Assembly: GCF_003725535.1 (NCBI RefSeq)
Contig: NZ_RJSF01000040.1
Location: forward strand, 583,323 to 647,322
DNA: 64,000 nt
Reading direction: 5' to 3'
Source of the DNA: Nocardioides pocheonensis
GTDB lineage: Bacteria > Actinomycetota > Actinomycetes > Propionibacteriales > Nocardioidaceae
Made by a program: the position numbers and the translations under genes. Position 1 is the stretch's first letter, and each line of letters starts with the position of its first letter. This document shows, one piece after another, positions 8,413-16,279 of the stretch. Under the pieces are notes generated by a model that had not been told where the DNA came from, searched no databases, and worked only from the letters and a program-made list of their open reading frames with translations.

Positions 8413-9252
8413 TCACCCGAGCCGCGTGACCTGGACGTCGACGAACATCGACGAGGTGCCTGCGCCCGTGAAGATGCCCGACAGCGGCCGGACGTCGCCG
8501 TAGTCCCGTCCGGTCGCGACGACCACGTGGCGGTCGCCGGGCTCGGCGTCGTTGGTCGGGTCGTACCCGTGCCAGTCGCCGTCCCACCACTCGACCCAGG
8601 CGTGCGACTCGCCGCTCACCGTCTCGCCCACGACGGGGTCCTGCCGGGGATGCAGGTAGCCCGAGACGTACCGCGCGGGCACGCCGACCTGCCGGAGCCC
8701 GCCGATGACCAGGTGGGCCATGTCCTGGCACACGCCCGCGCGGGCGTCCCACGAGTCCGCCGCGTGGCCGGACACGTGCGTGGACCCGACCACGTAGTCG
8801 ACCTCGTCGTGGACCAGCGAGCAGATCGCCGTGGCGGCGTCGTGCGGGGTGGGGCTGGAGTGCGCGAGGTCGGCGTACCTGGCGGCGAGGTCGTCCGGCG
8901 CTCGCACCCGGTCGCTGACCTCGAGGTACTCCGTGAACTGGTCGGCGACGCGACCCTGGCGGATCTCCTGCCAGGAGAGCCGGTCCGCGGTGGCGGCGCG
9001 GTGCTGCGTGTGCACGGTGGTGGTCGAGGTCACGGTGAGCTCGTCGTGCGGGTCGAGCACCTCGAACGCCGTCACCTGGCTGCCCCAGTAGTCGCGGTAG
9101 GTCCACGTCCACGGTGTCGGGTGCACGTCCAGGCGGGTGTGCACGACGAGCTGGCTGCCCACCGTCTGCGGCGTCAGGCGCGCCTCGTTGTACGACGCCG
9201 TCGCGCCACCGTCGTACGCGAACCCGGTCGTGTGCAGGATCTTCAGCTGCAT
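8413..9252 (-). CDS. Transglutaminase-like cysteine peptidase family protein
   Basis: A 279-residue protein with the bacterial transglutaminase N-terminal beta domain (about 1-90) and a papain-like core. The catalytic triad is visible: Cys175 in GVCQDMAH, His217 in ESHAWVEWW and Asp231 in GYDPTND. No signal peptide is seen, so it acts in the cytoplasm. It is the last gene of a tight operon after a circularly permuted ATP-grasp enzyme and an alpha-E protein (2-base gap). This gene trio is conserved widely and has been predicted to make and trim an amide-linked or peptide product; the product is unknown. Family members may hydrolyse rather than cross-link. Confidence 0.9.
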   Translation of the reverse strand: MQLKILHTTGFAYDGGATASYNEARLTPQTVGSQLVVHTRLDVHPTPWTWTYRDYWGSQVTAFEVLDPHDELTVTSTTTVHTQHRAATADRLSWQEIRQGRVADQFTEYLEVSDRVRAPDDLAARYADLAHSSPTPHDAATAICSLVHDEVDYVVGSTHVSGHAADSWDARAGVCQDMAHLVIGGLRQVGVPARYVSGYLHPRQDPVVGETVSGESHAWVEWWDGDWHGYDPTNDAEPGDRHVVVATGRDYGDVRPLSGIFTGAGTSSMFVDVQVTRLG

Positions 9253-9254
9253 CG

Positions 9255-10181
9255 TCACCCTCGCTCTCCGCGCCAGGTCGCGGCGACCGCACCGGCGAAG
9301 TAGCGCCGCGTCACCGCGTCGGTCGCCTGCGCGCAGGTGCGCTGGAGACGTTCCATCTCGTGCGGCAGGTCCGTGAGCACGTCCGCCAGGGACCGGTACT
9401 CGAGCTCGGTGCGGGCACGGCCCAGCAGCCGCTGCGCCTCGTTGTGGAAGCCTGCGCGCTGTCCCGACTCCTCCAGGTTCTGCAGGCACTGCTCGGCCCT
9501 GCTCAGCGCGAAGACCACCGAGCGCGGGAACAGCCGGTCGAGCACCAGGAACTCCGCGGCCACGCGGTCGGTCTCGAGGCCGCGGTAGGTGCGCAGGAAG
9601 GACTCGTAGCCGCCGCACGCGTGCAGGGACGTCGTCCAGGCCGACGAGGTGGACAGCGACGCCGCGGCGACCAGGCGGGCGGTCATGTCGGCGCGCTCGA
9701 TGGACCGGCCGAGCATGAGGAACTGCCAGCCCTCGTCGCGCGGCATCGTGGCGTCGGCCGTGCCGTTGATGAGCGCGGCCCGCCCGCGCACCCAGGCGAA
9801 GGCCGTCGGCGGCGCCATCGCGTCGAAGCGGCCGCTCGGCAGGGCCCGCCAGGTCGTGTTCACCGCCTCCCACATCGAGGTCGACAGCGTCTCGCGTGCG
9901 CGCCGGGCGACCTCGCGCGCGGCCCGGAGCGTCGCATGGATCGAGGCGGGCGAGGCGGGGTCGAAGGCGAGCCGCTGGAGCAGCTCCGGCATGCCGACGG
10001 TCTCACCGGCCGTGACGGGCACGCCCATGATCGCCAGCACGCTGTCGCAGGTCGCGGCGACGTCGACCGCAGGGTCCTCGACCATGAGCTGGGTCTGGAC
10101 CTCGAGGATCCGGGCGGTGTCCTCCGCCCGCTCGACGTACCGGCCGATCCAGAACAGCGACTCGGCGATCCGGCTCAGCAC
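9255..10181 (-). CDS. Alpha-E domain protein (DUF403)
   Basis: A 308-residue all-helical protein of the alpha-E/DUF403 family, opening with VLSRIAESLFWIGRYVERAEDTAR, the family hallmark (only partly quoted here for length). It carries a repeated ERADMTARL-type motif near residue 160. Its biochemical role is unknown; it always travels with circularly permuted ATP-grasp and transglutaminase genes, as here. The start is the GTG at 10179-10181, which overlaps the ATP-grasp stop by seven bases, so the two are probably translationally coupled. It is likely a binding or scaffold partner rather than a classical enzyme, an inference from the lack of recognisable catalytic motifs. Confidence 0.88.
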   Translation of the reverse strand: MLSRIAESLFWIGRYVERAEDTARILEVQTQLMVEDPAVDVAATCDSVLAIMGVPVTAGETVGMPELLQRLAFDPASPASIHATLRAAREVARRARETLSTSMWEAVNTTWRALPSGRFDAMAPPTAFAWVRGRAALINGTADATMPRDEGWQFLMLGRSIERADMTARLVAAASLSTSSAWTTSLHACGGYESFLRTYRGLETDRVAAEFLVLDRLFPRSVVFALSRAEQCLQNLEESGQRAGFHNEAQRLLGRARTELEYRSLADVLTDLPHEMERLQRTCAQATDAVTRRYFAGAVAATWRGERG

Positions 10182-11755
10182 GGGTGCACGTCCCTCTGCT
10201 GGTCCCGGGCCTGCTGCTGCTGCTCGGCCTGACGCGCCCGGGGGTCCGCCGCGGGTCCGCCGTCCAGCGGCGCGATCTCCCGCGGTCCGCTGGCCGTCGG
10301 CTCGCGCCGCCGTGGCGCCGCACCCGGACCCGCGAGGACCCAGGTGTCCTTGGACCCGCCGCCGCGCGAGGAGTTCACGATGAGCTCGCCTTCTGCCAGC
10401 GCGACCCGGGTGAGGCCACCGGGGAGCACCCACACCCGGCTCCGGTCGTTGACCGCGAACGGGCGCAGGTCGACGTGTCGCGGGGCGATCGCGCCGTCGA
10501 GGTACGTCGGCACGGTGGACAGCTGGACGACCGGCTGCGCGATCCACGAGCGGGGATCGAGGAGGACCCGGCCACGCAGCTCCTCGAGTTCGCGCGGGCT
10601 CGCCGAGGGGCCGATCACGATGCCCTTGCCACCGCTGCCGTCGACCGGTTTCAGGACCAGCTCGGCGAGCCGGTCCATCACCTCCTCGCGGTGCTCGGCC
10701 TCCCCGAGCCGCCAGGTGTCGACGTTCCCCAGCACCGGCTCCTCGGAGAGGTAGTAGCGGATCAGGTCGGGCACGTAGGTGTAGACGAGCTTGTCGTCCG
10801 CGACGCCGTTGCCGATCGCGTTCGCGATCGTGACGTTGCCCGCGCGGGCCGCGTTGACCAGGCCCGGGCAGCCGAGCAGGGAGTCCGCGCGGAAGTGCAC
10901 CGGGTCCAGGAACTCGTCGTCGACGCGCCGGTAGATCACGTGCACCGGGACGAGGCCGCTCGTCGTGCGCATCATCACCCGGCCGCGGCGGCACTCGAGG
11001 TCGCGGCCCTCGACGAGCTCGACCCCCATCGTGCGGGCGAGCAACGCGTGCTCGAAGTAGGCGCCGTTGAACGCTCCGGGTGTGAGCACGACGACGTTGG
11101 GATCGTCCACACCGGCCGGCGCCGCCGCCCGGAGTGCGGCGAGCAGGCGCTGGGGATAGGCGGTGACCGGTCGCACCCGGTGCTCGGTGAATGCCTCGGG
11201 CAGCGCGGTCGAGATCGCCCGCCGGTTGGTCATCACGTAGGAGACGCCCGACGGCGTGCGGACGTTGTCCTCGAGCACGCGGAACCGGCCGTCCGCACCG
11301 CGGACCAGGTCGATGCCGGCCACGTGCACGCGCACCCCGTTCGGCGCCTCCACGCCGAAGCTGGCGCGCGAGTAGTGGCTCGACGTGGTCACGACCCGGC
11401 GCGGGACGACGCCGTCGGTGAACACCTCGCCCGCTCCGTACACGTCGGCGAGGAACCGCTCGAGCGCCCGGACCCGCTGCTGGACCCCGCGGTCGATCGC
11501 GGCCCACTGCTCCTGCTCGATGATGCGCGGGAGGATGTCGATCGGGAACGCCCGCTCCTCGCCGCCGACGTCGAAGGTCACACCCTGGTCGAGGTAACCG
11601 CTCTGCAGGCTCTCGACGCGGGCTGAGACCTCGGCCTGGCTGAGCTGGGTCAGGATGTCGAGCAGGCGCGCGTACGGCTCGCGGGGCAGGTCGCCGGCGA
11701 ACATCTCGTCGTACGCCGGTCCGCGCGCGTCGTAGGCACCGAACAGCTGCTTCAC
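10175..11755 (-). CDS. Circularly permuted type 2 ATP-grasp protein (DUF404/DUF407)
   Basis: A 526-residue member of the circularly permuted ATP-grasp family. Recognisable segments are FGAYDARGPAYDEM at the N-terminus, the YARASFGVE/HVAGIDLVRG region, LEDNVRTPSGVSYV near residue 155, and the ATP-binding VLKPVDGSGGKGI near residue 395. ATP-grasp enzymes join a carboxylate to an amine, thiol or carbon through an acyl-phosphate, and this family is predicted to act as an amide or peptide ligase. The start GTG at 11753-11755 gives the standard N-terminus. It leads the operon with the alpha-E and transglutaminase genes. The last 30 residues are Gln- and Arg-rich, possibly unstructured. Confidence 0.9.
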   Translation of the reverse strand: MKQLFGAYDARGPAYDEMFAGDLPREPYARLLDILTQLSQAEVSARVESLQSGYLDQGVTFDVGGEERAFPIDILPRIIEQEQWAAIDRGVQQRVRALERFLADVYGAGEVFTDGVVPRRVVTTSSHYSRASFGVEAPNGVRVHVAGIDLVRGADGRFRVLEDNVRTPSGVSYVMTNRRAISTALPEAFTEHRVRPVTAYPQRLLAALRAAAPAGVDDPNVVVLTPGAFNGAYFEHALLARTMGVELVEGRDLECRRGRVMMRTTSGLVPVHVIYRRVDDEFLDPVHFRADSLLGCPGLVNAARAGNVTIANAIGNGVADDKLVYTYVPDLIRYYLSEEPVLGNVDTWRLGEAEHREEVMDRLAELVLKPVDGSGGKGIVIGPSASPRELEELRGRVLLDPRSWIAQPVVQLSTVPTYLDGAIAPRHVDLRPFAVNDRSRVWVLPGGLTRVALAEGELIVNSSRGGGSKDTWVLAGPGAAPRRREPTASGPREIAPLDGGPAADPRARQAEQQQQARDQQRDVHPC

Positions 11756-11824
11756 GATGCGGAGGTTAGGCAGCCGCGGTTTCGCCCGTGTTTCGGGCTC
11801 GCGGCGAACGAGCGCCGGGACGGC

Positions 11825-11830
11825 TACGCT
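11825..11830 (+). promoter_or_regulatory. -10 element of rnpB
   Basis: TACGCT lies 7 bases before the inferred 5' end of the RNase P RNA, the position expected for a sigma-70-type -10. No clear -35 is seen. Confidence 0.5.
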
Positions 11831-11837
11831 GGGGCCT

Positions 11838-12217
11838 GCGGATGGGCTGGCCGGGCGACCGCGGGGAGGCGACTCCTCGAGGAAGGTCCGGGCTCCACAG
11901 GGCAGGGTGGTGGCCAACAGCCACCCGAGGTGACTCGCGGGACAGTGCCACAGAGAACAGACCGCCACCGCCTCCGGGCGGTGGTAAGGGTGAAACGGTG
12001 GTGCAAGAGACCACCAGCGCGACGGGCGACCGTCGTGGCTCGGCAAACCCCACCTGGAGCAAGACCAGACAGCGAGCGTTCGAGGGCGGCCCGCCCGAGC
12101 TCGCGGGTAGGTCGCACGAGGGTGTCGGCAACGGCACTCCGAGATGGATGGTCGCCAACCACGTCGTCGTGAGGCGGCGTGGCGAACAGAACCCGGCCTA
12201 TGAGCCAGCCCATCCGC
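11838..12217 (+). ncRNA. rnpB: RNase P RNA, bacterial type A
   Basis: The catalytic RNA of RNase P, which trims tRNA 5' ends. The conserved P4 strand and flank GAGGAAGGTCCGGGCTCCAC lies at about 11878, ACAGAGAACAGACCGCC at about 11950, and the 3' P4 strand GCGAACAGAACCCGGC at about 12182. The two ends pair: 14 bases from 11838 are the exact complement of 12204-12217 (helix P1, GCCAGCCCATCCGC). The size of about 380 nt fits actinobacterial rnpB. It overlaps only spurious open frames. Confidence 0.96.
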
Positions 12218-12242
12218 ACCCGGGCTTGCACCTGGCTCCCGC

Positions 12243-12308
12243 CGGGTAGTCCCTCACGTTCGGCACCGTTTCCCGGCCGATCCGGTGCCGAACGTGAGGG
12301 ACTACCCG
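12243..12308. repeat. 26-bp perfect inverted repeat downstream of rnpB
   Basis: Bases 12243-12268 are the exact reverse complement of 12283-12308 (core TCCCTCACGTTCGGCACCG), around a 14-base loop. It begins about 25 bases after the rnpB P1 helix. No T-run follows. It may terminate rnpB transcription or be a palindromic repeat element. I saw no second copy in the window. Confidence 0.85.
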
Positions 12309-12429
12309 CGCTCGCGAATCCCATCGTGCGGACTCAGCCGTTCGGTCAGATCCGCATGGCCCCTGCCTGCGCGTGACTCGGGCCGTTCATCCGATGTGCA
12401 GGAATGTGACAAAACGGGATTATTGAGGC

Positions 12430-12660
12430 ATGGGGGGCAAGGCAACTGATGCACAGGTCCAGGAGATCGCTCGCGTTCTCCTGGCCGAAGGACGCTACGA
12501 GACACGCCTGGAGACGGGGAACCTCCAGGCCCTGGTGGACGCCGGCTGGGCGGCCCGCCAGGCTGGCCAGCTCCTCGGGCGGCCGGTCCGGGTCGAGACC
12601 TCTCGACCCGACGAGCCGTCCGGGGGGCTGGTGGTCGTCGCCGAGCTGGTCGACGCCTGA
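12430..12660 (+). CDS. Small protein, member 1 of a three-paralogue family
   Basis: A 76-residue protein of no family I recognise. Its central part, LQALVDAGWAARQAGQLLGR (about residues 32-51), aligns with two other small proteins in this window (47222-47437 and 62764-63087): Gln, then hydrophobic-Asp, a Trp-Ala pair, Ala-Gly/Ala, Gln/Arg and Leu-Gly. A helix (residues 8-20) precedes this and a beta-strand-like tail LVVVAELVD ends it. ATG 12430 follows a weak ribosome site. It is followed by the DUF2188 and TPR genes on the same strand, each separated by 56-72 bases, so it may be cotranscribed. Confidence 0.75.
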   Translation: MGGKATDAQVQEIARVLLAEGRYETRLETGNLQALVDAGWAARQAGQLLGRPVRVETSRPDEPSGGLVVVAELVDA

Positions 12661-12732
12661 GTGAGCCGCGGCGCCGGTACTGGTCCGGGCCCGCGTCGGG
12701 TACGGGGGACGTGACCCGACGCGGAGGAGGAC

Positions 12733-12930
12733 GTGGTGACCGGCGAGGTGGAGACGTACTACGAGGACGGTGCCTGGCGGAACTGGGCCGACGGCGCGGA
12801 GCTGGGGTCCCCGCACCGCGAGCGTGACGCGGCGATCGCCGAGGGGCGTGCCCAGGCGGCCGAGCGCGGTGTCGAGCACATCGTCCGCGACGAGCAGGCC
12901 ACGGTGGTCGCTCGGGAGGACGACGCTTGA
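12733..12930 (+). CDS. DUF2188-like small protein
   Basis: A 65-residue protein resembling DUF2188, a short fold of about 60 residues found in many bacteria with no known function. Features: aromatic YYEDGAWRNWADG at the start, a helix ERDAAIAEGRAQAAERG at about 30-46, and a closing strand EHIVRDEQATVV. The start is GTG 12733, four bases after GGAGGAGG; GTG 12736 is an equally good start. Small, soluble and acidic. It lies in a run of three short co-directional genes after rnpB. Confidence 0.65.
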   Translation: MVTGEVETYYEDGAWRNWADGAELGSPHRERDAAIAEGRAQAAERGVEHIVRDEQATVVAREDDA

Positions 12931-12986
12931 TCCGGCCGGAATGGCCCGCCACGCTGTGGTGTTGAGCGGGCGTGGAGGAGATCAGC

Positions 12987-13397
12987 GTGGACGAGTTCGA
13001 GCTGCAGGCTCCGGCCGTCGTGTTCCCGGGCCAGCGCGACCTCGGGTCGGCGTACCGGGTGGCCTACGACCTGCTGACCCGTCGCGCCGCGAGCGAGGCG
13101 CTGGAGGTCATCGAGCCCGGCCTGGAGGCCGAGCCGGACAACACCGGCCTGCGGATCCTGCGCGCGTGGGCCTTCCTGATCCGCGTGCAGCTCGAGCGGG
13201 CCGAGTCCGAGCTGACCCGCCTGGTCGAGGAGCGCCCCGACGACGACTGGGTGCGCTTCGCGCTGGGCCGGAGCCTCGAGCGCCAGTCCCGGTACGCCGA
13301 GGCGCTGCCGCACCTGCGCCTGGCGGCCGCGATGTCCGGCGACCCGGAGCACGAGCTGGCCGTCCTGCGCGTCGAGCGGCTGCACGCCGGCCTCTGA
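12987..13397 (+). CDS. Tetratricopeptide repeat protein
   Basis: A 136-residue helical protein with about three TPR units: an AYDLLTRRAASEALEVIE unit near residue 25, a LRILRAWAFLIRVQLERAE unit near 55 and a VRFALGRSLERQSRYAEAL unit near 90. TPRs bind partner proteins. I chose GTG 12987, which has GGAGGAG six bases upstream, over GTG 12972, which would place that sequence inside the gene. The sequence before the repeats (DEFELQAPAVVFPG) is unique. The partner is unknown. Confidence 0.75.
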   Translation: MDEFELQAPAVVFPGQRDLGSAYRVAYDLLTRRAASEALEVIEPGLEAEPDNTGLRILRAWAFLIRVQLERAESELTRLVEERPDDDWVRFALGRSLERQSRYAEALPHLRLAAAMSGDPEHELAVLRVERLHAGL

Positions 13398-13401
13398 GGC
13401 G

Positions 13402-13872
13402 TCAGAGGTCGACCGGCACCCGCTGGTCCGACCCGGTGCCGTCGCCGAAGTCGCTTCCGCGCACGTGCACCTCGGTGCGGGTGACCCGAGCGCGGTAGAG
13501 CACGAAGGGTTCGCTCGCGAGCCGCTCCGGCGTCCACGCCAGCGGTTCCTCGACGTCGCGGAACGCCGTCGCGCAGGCCTCCTCGAGCTCGTCGACGGGC
13601 ACCCGGGCGGCGGTCGCCTCGAGGTACACCGCCCACCCGGTGCCCGGGCCCGCGCACGGGTCGAACACGACCATGCTCACGTCCGGGCGCTGCTCGAGGT
13701 TGCGGGAGTGGTGCGCGTCCGGCGAGGAGAGCCAGTAGGCGTGGTGGTCGACCAGCGTGAACCACACCGGCGAGACGCGGGGCCGGCCCGAGGGGTCGAC
13801 CGTGCCGAGCACCATGAACTGGTTGCCGGCGAGCACCTCACGCGCCAGCGCCTTCAGGTCGTGGTCGGTCAT
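13402..13872 (-). CDS. Pyridoxamine 5'-phosphate oxidase-like flavin/F420 protein
   Basis: A 156-residue split-barrel protein of the PNPOx-like superfamily. The signature FMVLGTVDPSGRPRVSPVWF is at about residues 19-38, followed by AYWLSSPDAHHSRNLEQRPDV (partial), typical of the actinobacterial group that uses F420 or FMN to reduce small molecules. The C-terminal half carries ALYRARVTRTEVH-like strands. No partner gene is adjacent apart from the convergent TPR gene, four bases away. The substrate is unknown. Confidence 0.82.
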   Translation of the reverse strand: MTDHDLKALAREVLAGNQFMVLGTVDPSGRPRVSPVWFTLVDHHAYWLSSPDAHHSRNLEQRPDVSMVVFDPCAGPGTGWAVYLEATAARVPVDELEEACATAFRDVEEPLAWTPERLASEPFVLYRARVTRTEVHVRGSDFGDGTGSDQRVPVDL

Positions 13873-13912
13873 GGCGCCAGTGTGCCCGTTGCGCCGGGGC
13901 CGGCTCGCGCTC

Positions 13913-14893
13913 TCAGCCCATCGAGGAGGTGTCGACAGCCTCGAACGCGGACGCCGGGATCCGCTTGAGCTCCTCGACGAGTGCCGGCGGCCAGTACTTG
14001 TTCTGCTCTCCCTGGAAGAACCAGGGCGAGCCGTTGTCGGCCAGGACGAGCCCGTAGTCCTTCATCGCCGTGATGACCGTCCGGGCGCGGGCGCTGAACC
14101 CGCTGGCGTCGAAGGACCCCTTCATCCGGAACCGCGCGCCCATCGGCGGGTAGGCCCAGCTGTCGGTCGACCCGGCGTCGTGACGGGCCGGCCAGAGGTG
14201 GTGCCGGCTGGTGACGTCGGTCGTGAACCGGATGGCGTGCCCGACCCAGCCCGCCTTCACCTCGCTCCAGCGCAGCAGCCCGGGCAGGATCGGGAGGCCC
14301 GCCGCGTCGGCCGAGGTCCAGCCGTCGGGGCGCAGCGCGTTGCTGCCGAGGGACCAGGTCGCTCCCGAGCCGGCGCGCCAGTGACCGTTGCGGACCCGGG
14401 TGTTCCAGGTCTCGTACAGCCGGCAGCGGCCCTTCCGCACCACGATCGCGTGCTTGTCGCCCGCGGAGTTGCGGCCGCCCTCGATCCGGGTGTCCCGGCC
14501 GAACGGGTAGCGGACGTGATCGCTCTCCGAGGAGTAGTCGAACCGGACGCGCACCTTGGGGTGGAGCCGGCCGACCACGGTGATCGGGATCCCGTAGTTG
14601 GGTCCGTCGCCGTACGACGGCCCGAAGTCGGGGTGCAGGTTCCGCCCGGTCGACATGTGCGCGAGCCACGCGGCACTGCGCGGGTCGACCGGCAAAGAGC
14701 GGATGTCGGTGTTCCAGTAGTTGTCGGCCGGGAAGGGCCGGCAGGTCGTGCCCGCGATCGGGGCCACCGACGCCGCACGGTCAGCCGTAGGACCAGCAGG
14801 GCCGGACGCCGCCGGGTGCGGCGCGGCGAGGGCGACGGCCGGGCCACCCACGGCGACGGCGAGGGCGGTCAGGAGCGCGGCAGAGCGGATCAT
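13913..14893 (-). CDS. Secreted protein of unknown function
   Basis: A 326-residue protein with a clear Sec signal peptide (residues 1-23, hydrophobic run LLTALAVAVGGPAVALA, cleavage near ALA-AP) and a mature part with two Cys residues (TTCRPF and GRCRLYET) that could form a disulphide. Conserved-looking blocks are FPADNYWNTDI, NYGIPITVV and a C-terminal YGLVLADNGSPWFFQGE. I know similar uncharacterised exported proteins from actinobacteria but no function. It lies head-to-tail with map (7-base gap), and may be cotranscribed with it. Confidence 0.7.
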   Translation of the reverse strand: MIRSAALLTALAVAVGGPAVALAAPHPAASGPAGPTADRAASVAPIAGTTCRPFPADNYWNTDIRSLPVDPRSAAWLAHMSTGRNLHPDFGPSYGDGPNYGIPITVVGRLHPKVRVRFDYSSESDHVRYPFGRDTRIEGGRNSAGDKHAIVVRKGRCRLYETWNTRVRNGHWRAGSGATWSLGSNALRPDGWTSADAAGLPILPGLLRWSEVKAGWVGHAIRFTTDVTSRHHLWPARHDAGSTDSWAYPPMGARFRMKGSFDASGFSARARTVITAMKDYGLVLADNGSPWFFQGEQNKYWPPALVEELKRIPASAFEAVDTSSMG

Positions 14894-14900
14894 GCACCGA

Positions 14901-15749
14901 TCATGGCAGCGTCAGGATCTCCGCGCCGCTGTCCGTGACGAGCAGCGTGTGCTCGAACTGGGCCGACGCCCGCCGGTCGCGGGTGACGACCGTCCAGTCG
15001 TCGTCCCACATCTCCCACTCGTGGGTGCCCAGGTTGAGCATCGGCTCGATGGTGAAGGTCATCCCCGGCTCCATCACGGTGTCGTACGCCGGGTCGTCGA
15101 AGTGCGCGATGATCAGGCCCGAGTGGAACGACGTGCCGATGCCGTGGCCGGTGAACTCGCGGACGACGCCGTACCCGAACCGTCGCGCGTACGCCTCGAT
15201 GACCCGGCCGATCACGTTGATCTGCCGGCCCGGCCGGACCGCGTTGATCGCCCGACGGAGGGCCTCCTCGGTGCGCTCGACGAGGTCGCGCACCTCCTCG
15301 CTGACCCCGGGGGTCATGAAGGTCGCGTTGGTGTCGCCGTGCACGCCCCCGATGAACGCCGTGATGTCGATGTTCACGATGTCGCCGTCCTCGACGACCC
15401 GGCTGTCCGGGATGCCGTGGCAGATCACCTCGTTCGCACTGGTGCACAGCGACTTCGGGAAGCCGCGGTAGCCGAGCGTCGAGGGGTAGGCGTCGTGGTC
15501 GAGCAGGAACTCGTGGCCGATCCGGTCGAGCTCGTCGTGGGTCACCCCGGGCGCCACGTGCTTGCCGACCTCCTGCAGCGCCTGGGCTGCGATGCGTCCG
15601 GCGATCCGCATCCGCTCGATCGTGTCGGCGTCCTTCACCTCCGAGCCGGTGAAGCGCTCGGGCGCGGGTCGGCCGACGTACTCGGGCCGCGGGATGTGGT
15701 CGGGGACGGGACGACGGGGAGAGATCGTGCCGGGAACGACGGGGGTCAC
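14901..15749 (-). CDS. map: Methionine aminopeptidase, type Ic (MapB-like)
   Basis: A 282-residue metallo-aminopeptidase that removes the initiator Met from new proteins. The metal ligands are in place: Asp in [12 protein letters not shown], Asp in [10 protein letters not shown], His in [12 protein letters not shown], Glu in FTIEPML and Glu in SAQFEHT. The N-terminal 40 residues ([21 protein letters not shown]) are the proline-rich extension that marks M. tuberculosis MapB/type Ic, thought to contact the ribosome. The GTG at 15747-15749 gives the family N-terminus. It is followed closely by the secreted unknown gene. Confidence 0.95.
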   Translation of the reverse strand: MTPVVPGTISPRRPVPDHIPRPEYVGRPAPERFTGSEVKDADTIERMRIAGRIAAQALQEVGKHVAPGVTHDELDRIGHEFLLDHDAYPSTLGYRGFPKSLCTSANEVICHGIPDSRVVEDGDIVNIDITAFIGGVHGDTNATFMTPGVSEEVRDLVERTEEALRRAINAVRPGRQINVIGRVIEAYARRFGYGVVREFTGHGIGTSFHSGLIIAHFDDPAYDTVMEPGMTFTIEPMLNLGTHEWEMWDDDWTVVTRDRRASAQFEHTLLVTDSGAEILTLP

Positions 15750-15799
15750 CCGGTGAGTGTAGTTTCGGGCGAAGGGAGGAACCGAAGGGAGTGGGGAGC

Positions 15800-15973
15800 A
15801 TGAGCACCTTCTGGTACTGCCTCAACCACCACGCGGTGGAAGGCCCCGAGGGATGCGACTACGCCGACCGGCTCGGGCCCTACCCGACCGAGGCCGAGGC
15901 CGCGCGGGCGCTGGAGAAGGTCGAGGAGCGCAACCAGGAATGGGACAACGACCCGAACTGGAACGACGACTGA
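15800..15973 (+). CDS. Small conserved actinobacterial protein (57 aa)
   Basis: A 57-residue acidic protein starting [15 protein letters not shown], with Cys and two His near the start (a possible metal site), a second Cys in [13 protein letters not shown] and a helix [18 protein letters not shown] know look-alikes as unannotated short proteins in actinobacteria. ATG 15800 follows GGAGTGGGGAGC. The 90-aa membrane protein gene follows 13 bases later, so the two probably form an operon divergent from map. Confidence 0.7.
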   Translation: MSTFWYCLNHHAVEGPEGCDYADRLGPYPTEAEAARALEKVEERNQEWDNDPNWNDD

Positions 15974-15986
15974 GCGTGGGAGCGGC

Positions 15987-16259
15987 GTGACAGACCCCCC
16001 CGAGCAGGGCGGTCGGATCAAGGACATCCGCGTCTACCGGCCTGCGTTCGTCGGCATGGTGCTGCTCGTCTGCGCGCCGTTCCTGATCTTCGCCGGGGCG
16101 TCGCTGTACGGCGCGTGGGGAACCGTCGTCCTCGTGCTGGTGTGGCTGGTGCTCTTCGGGCTCGGCTGTCGCTGGTTCATGCCGCGCCCGCGTCGCGTCG
16201 TCGTGGTCGGCCTGCTGTCGCTGGCCGCGTGGCTCGTGGTCGTGCTGCTGGCCCGCTGA
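15987..16259 (+). CDS. Small membrane protein (90 aa)
   Basis: A 90-residue protein with an Arg/Lys-rich N-terminus (residues 1-16) and two or three hydrophobic segments: about 18-36 (FVGMVLLVCAPFLIFAGAS), 40-60 and 70-88, the last two split by the basic PRPRR loop. Positive-inside rules put the loop in the cytoplasm. No family is recognised. GTG start. It follows the 57-aa gene. Confidence 0.7.
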   Translation: MTDPPEQGGRIKDIRVYRPAFVGMVLLVCAPFLIFAGASLYGAWGTVVLVLVWLVLFGLGCRWFMPRPRRVVVVGLLSLAAWLVVVLLAR

Positions 16260-16279
16260 GCGCTGCTGCGTCCGACCGG

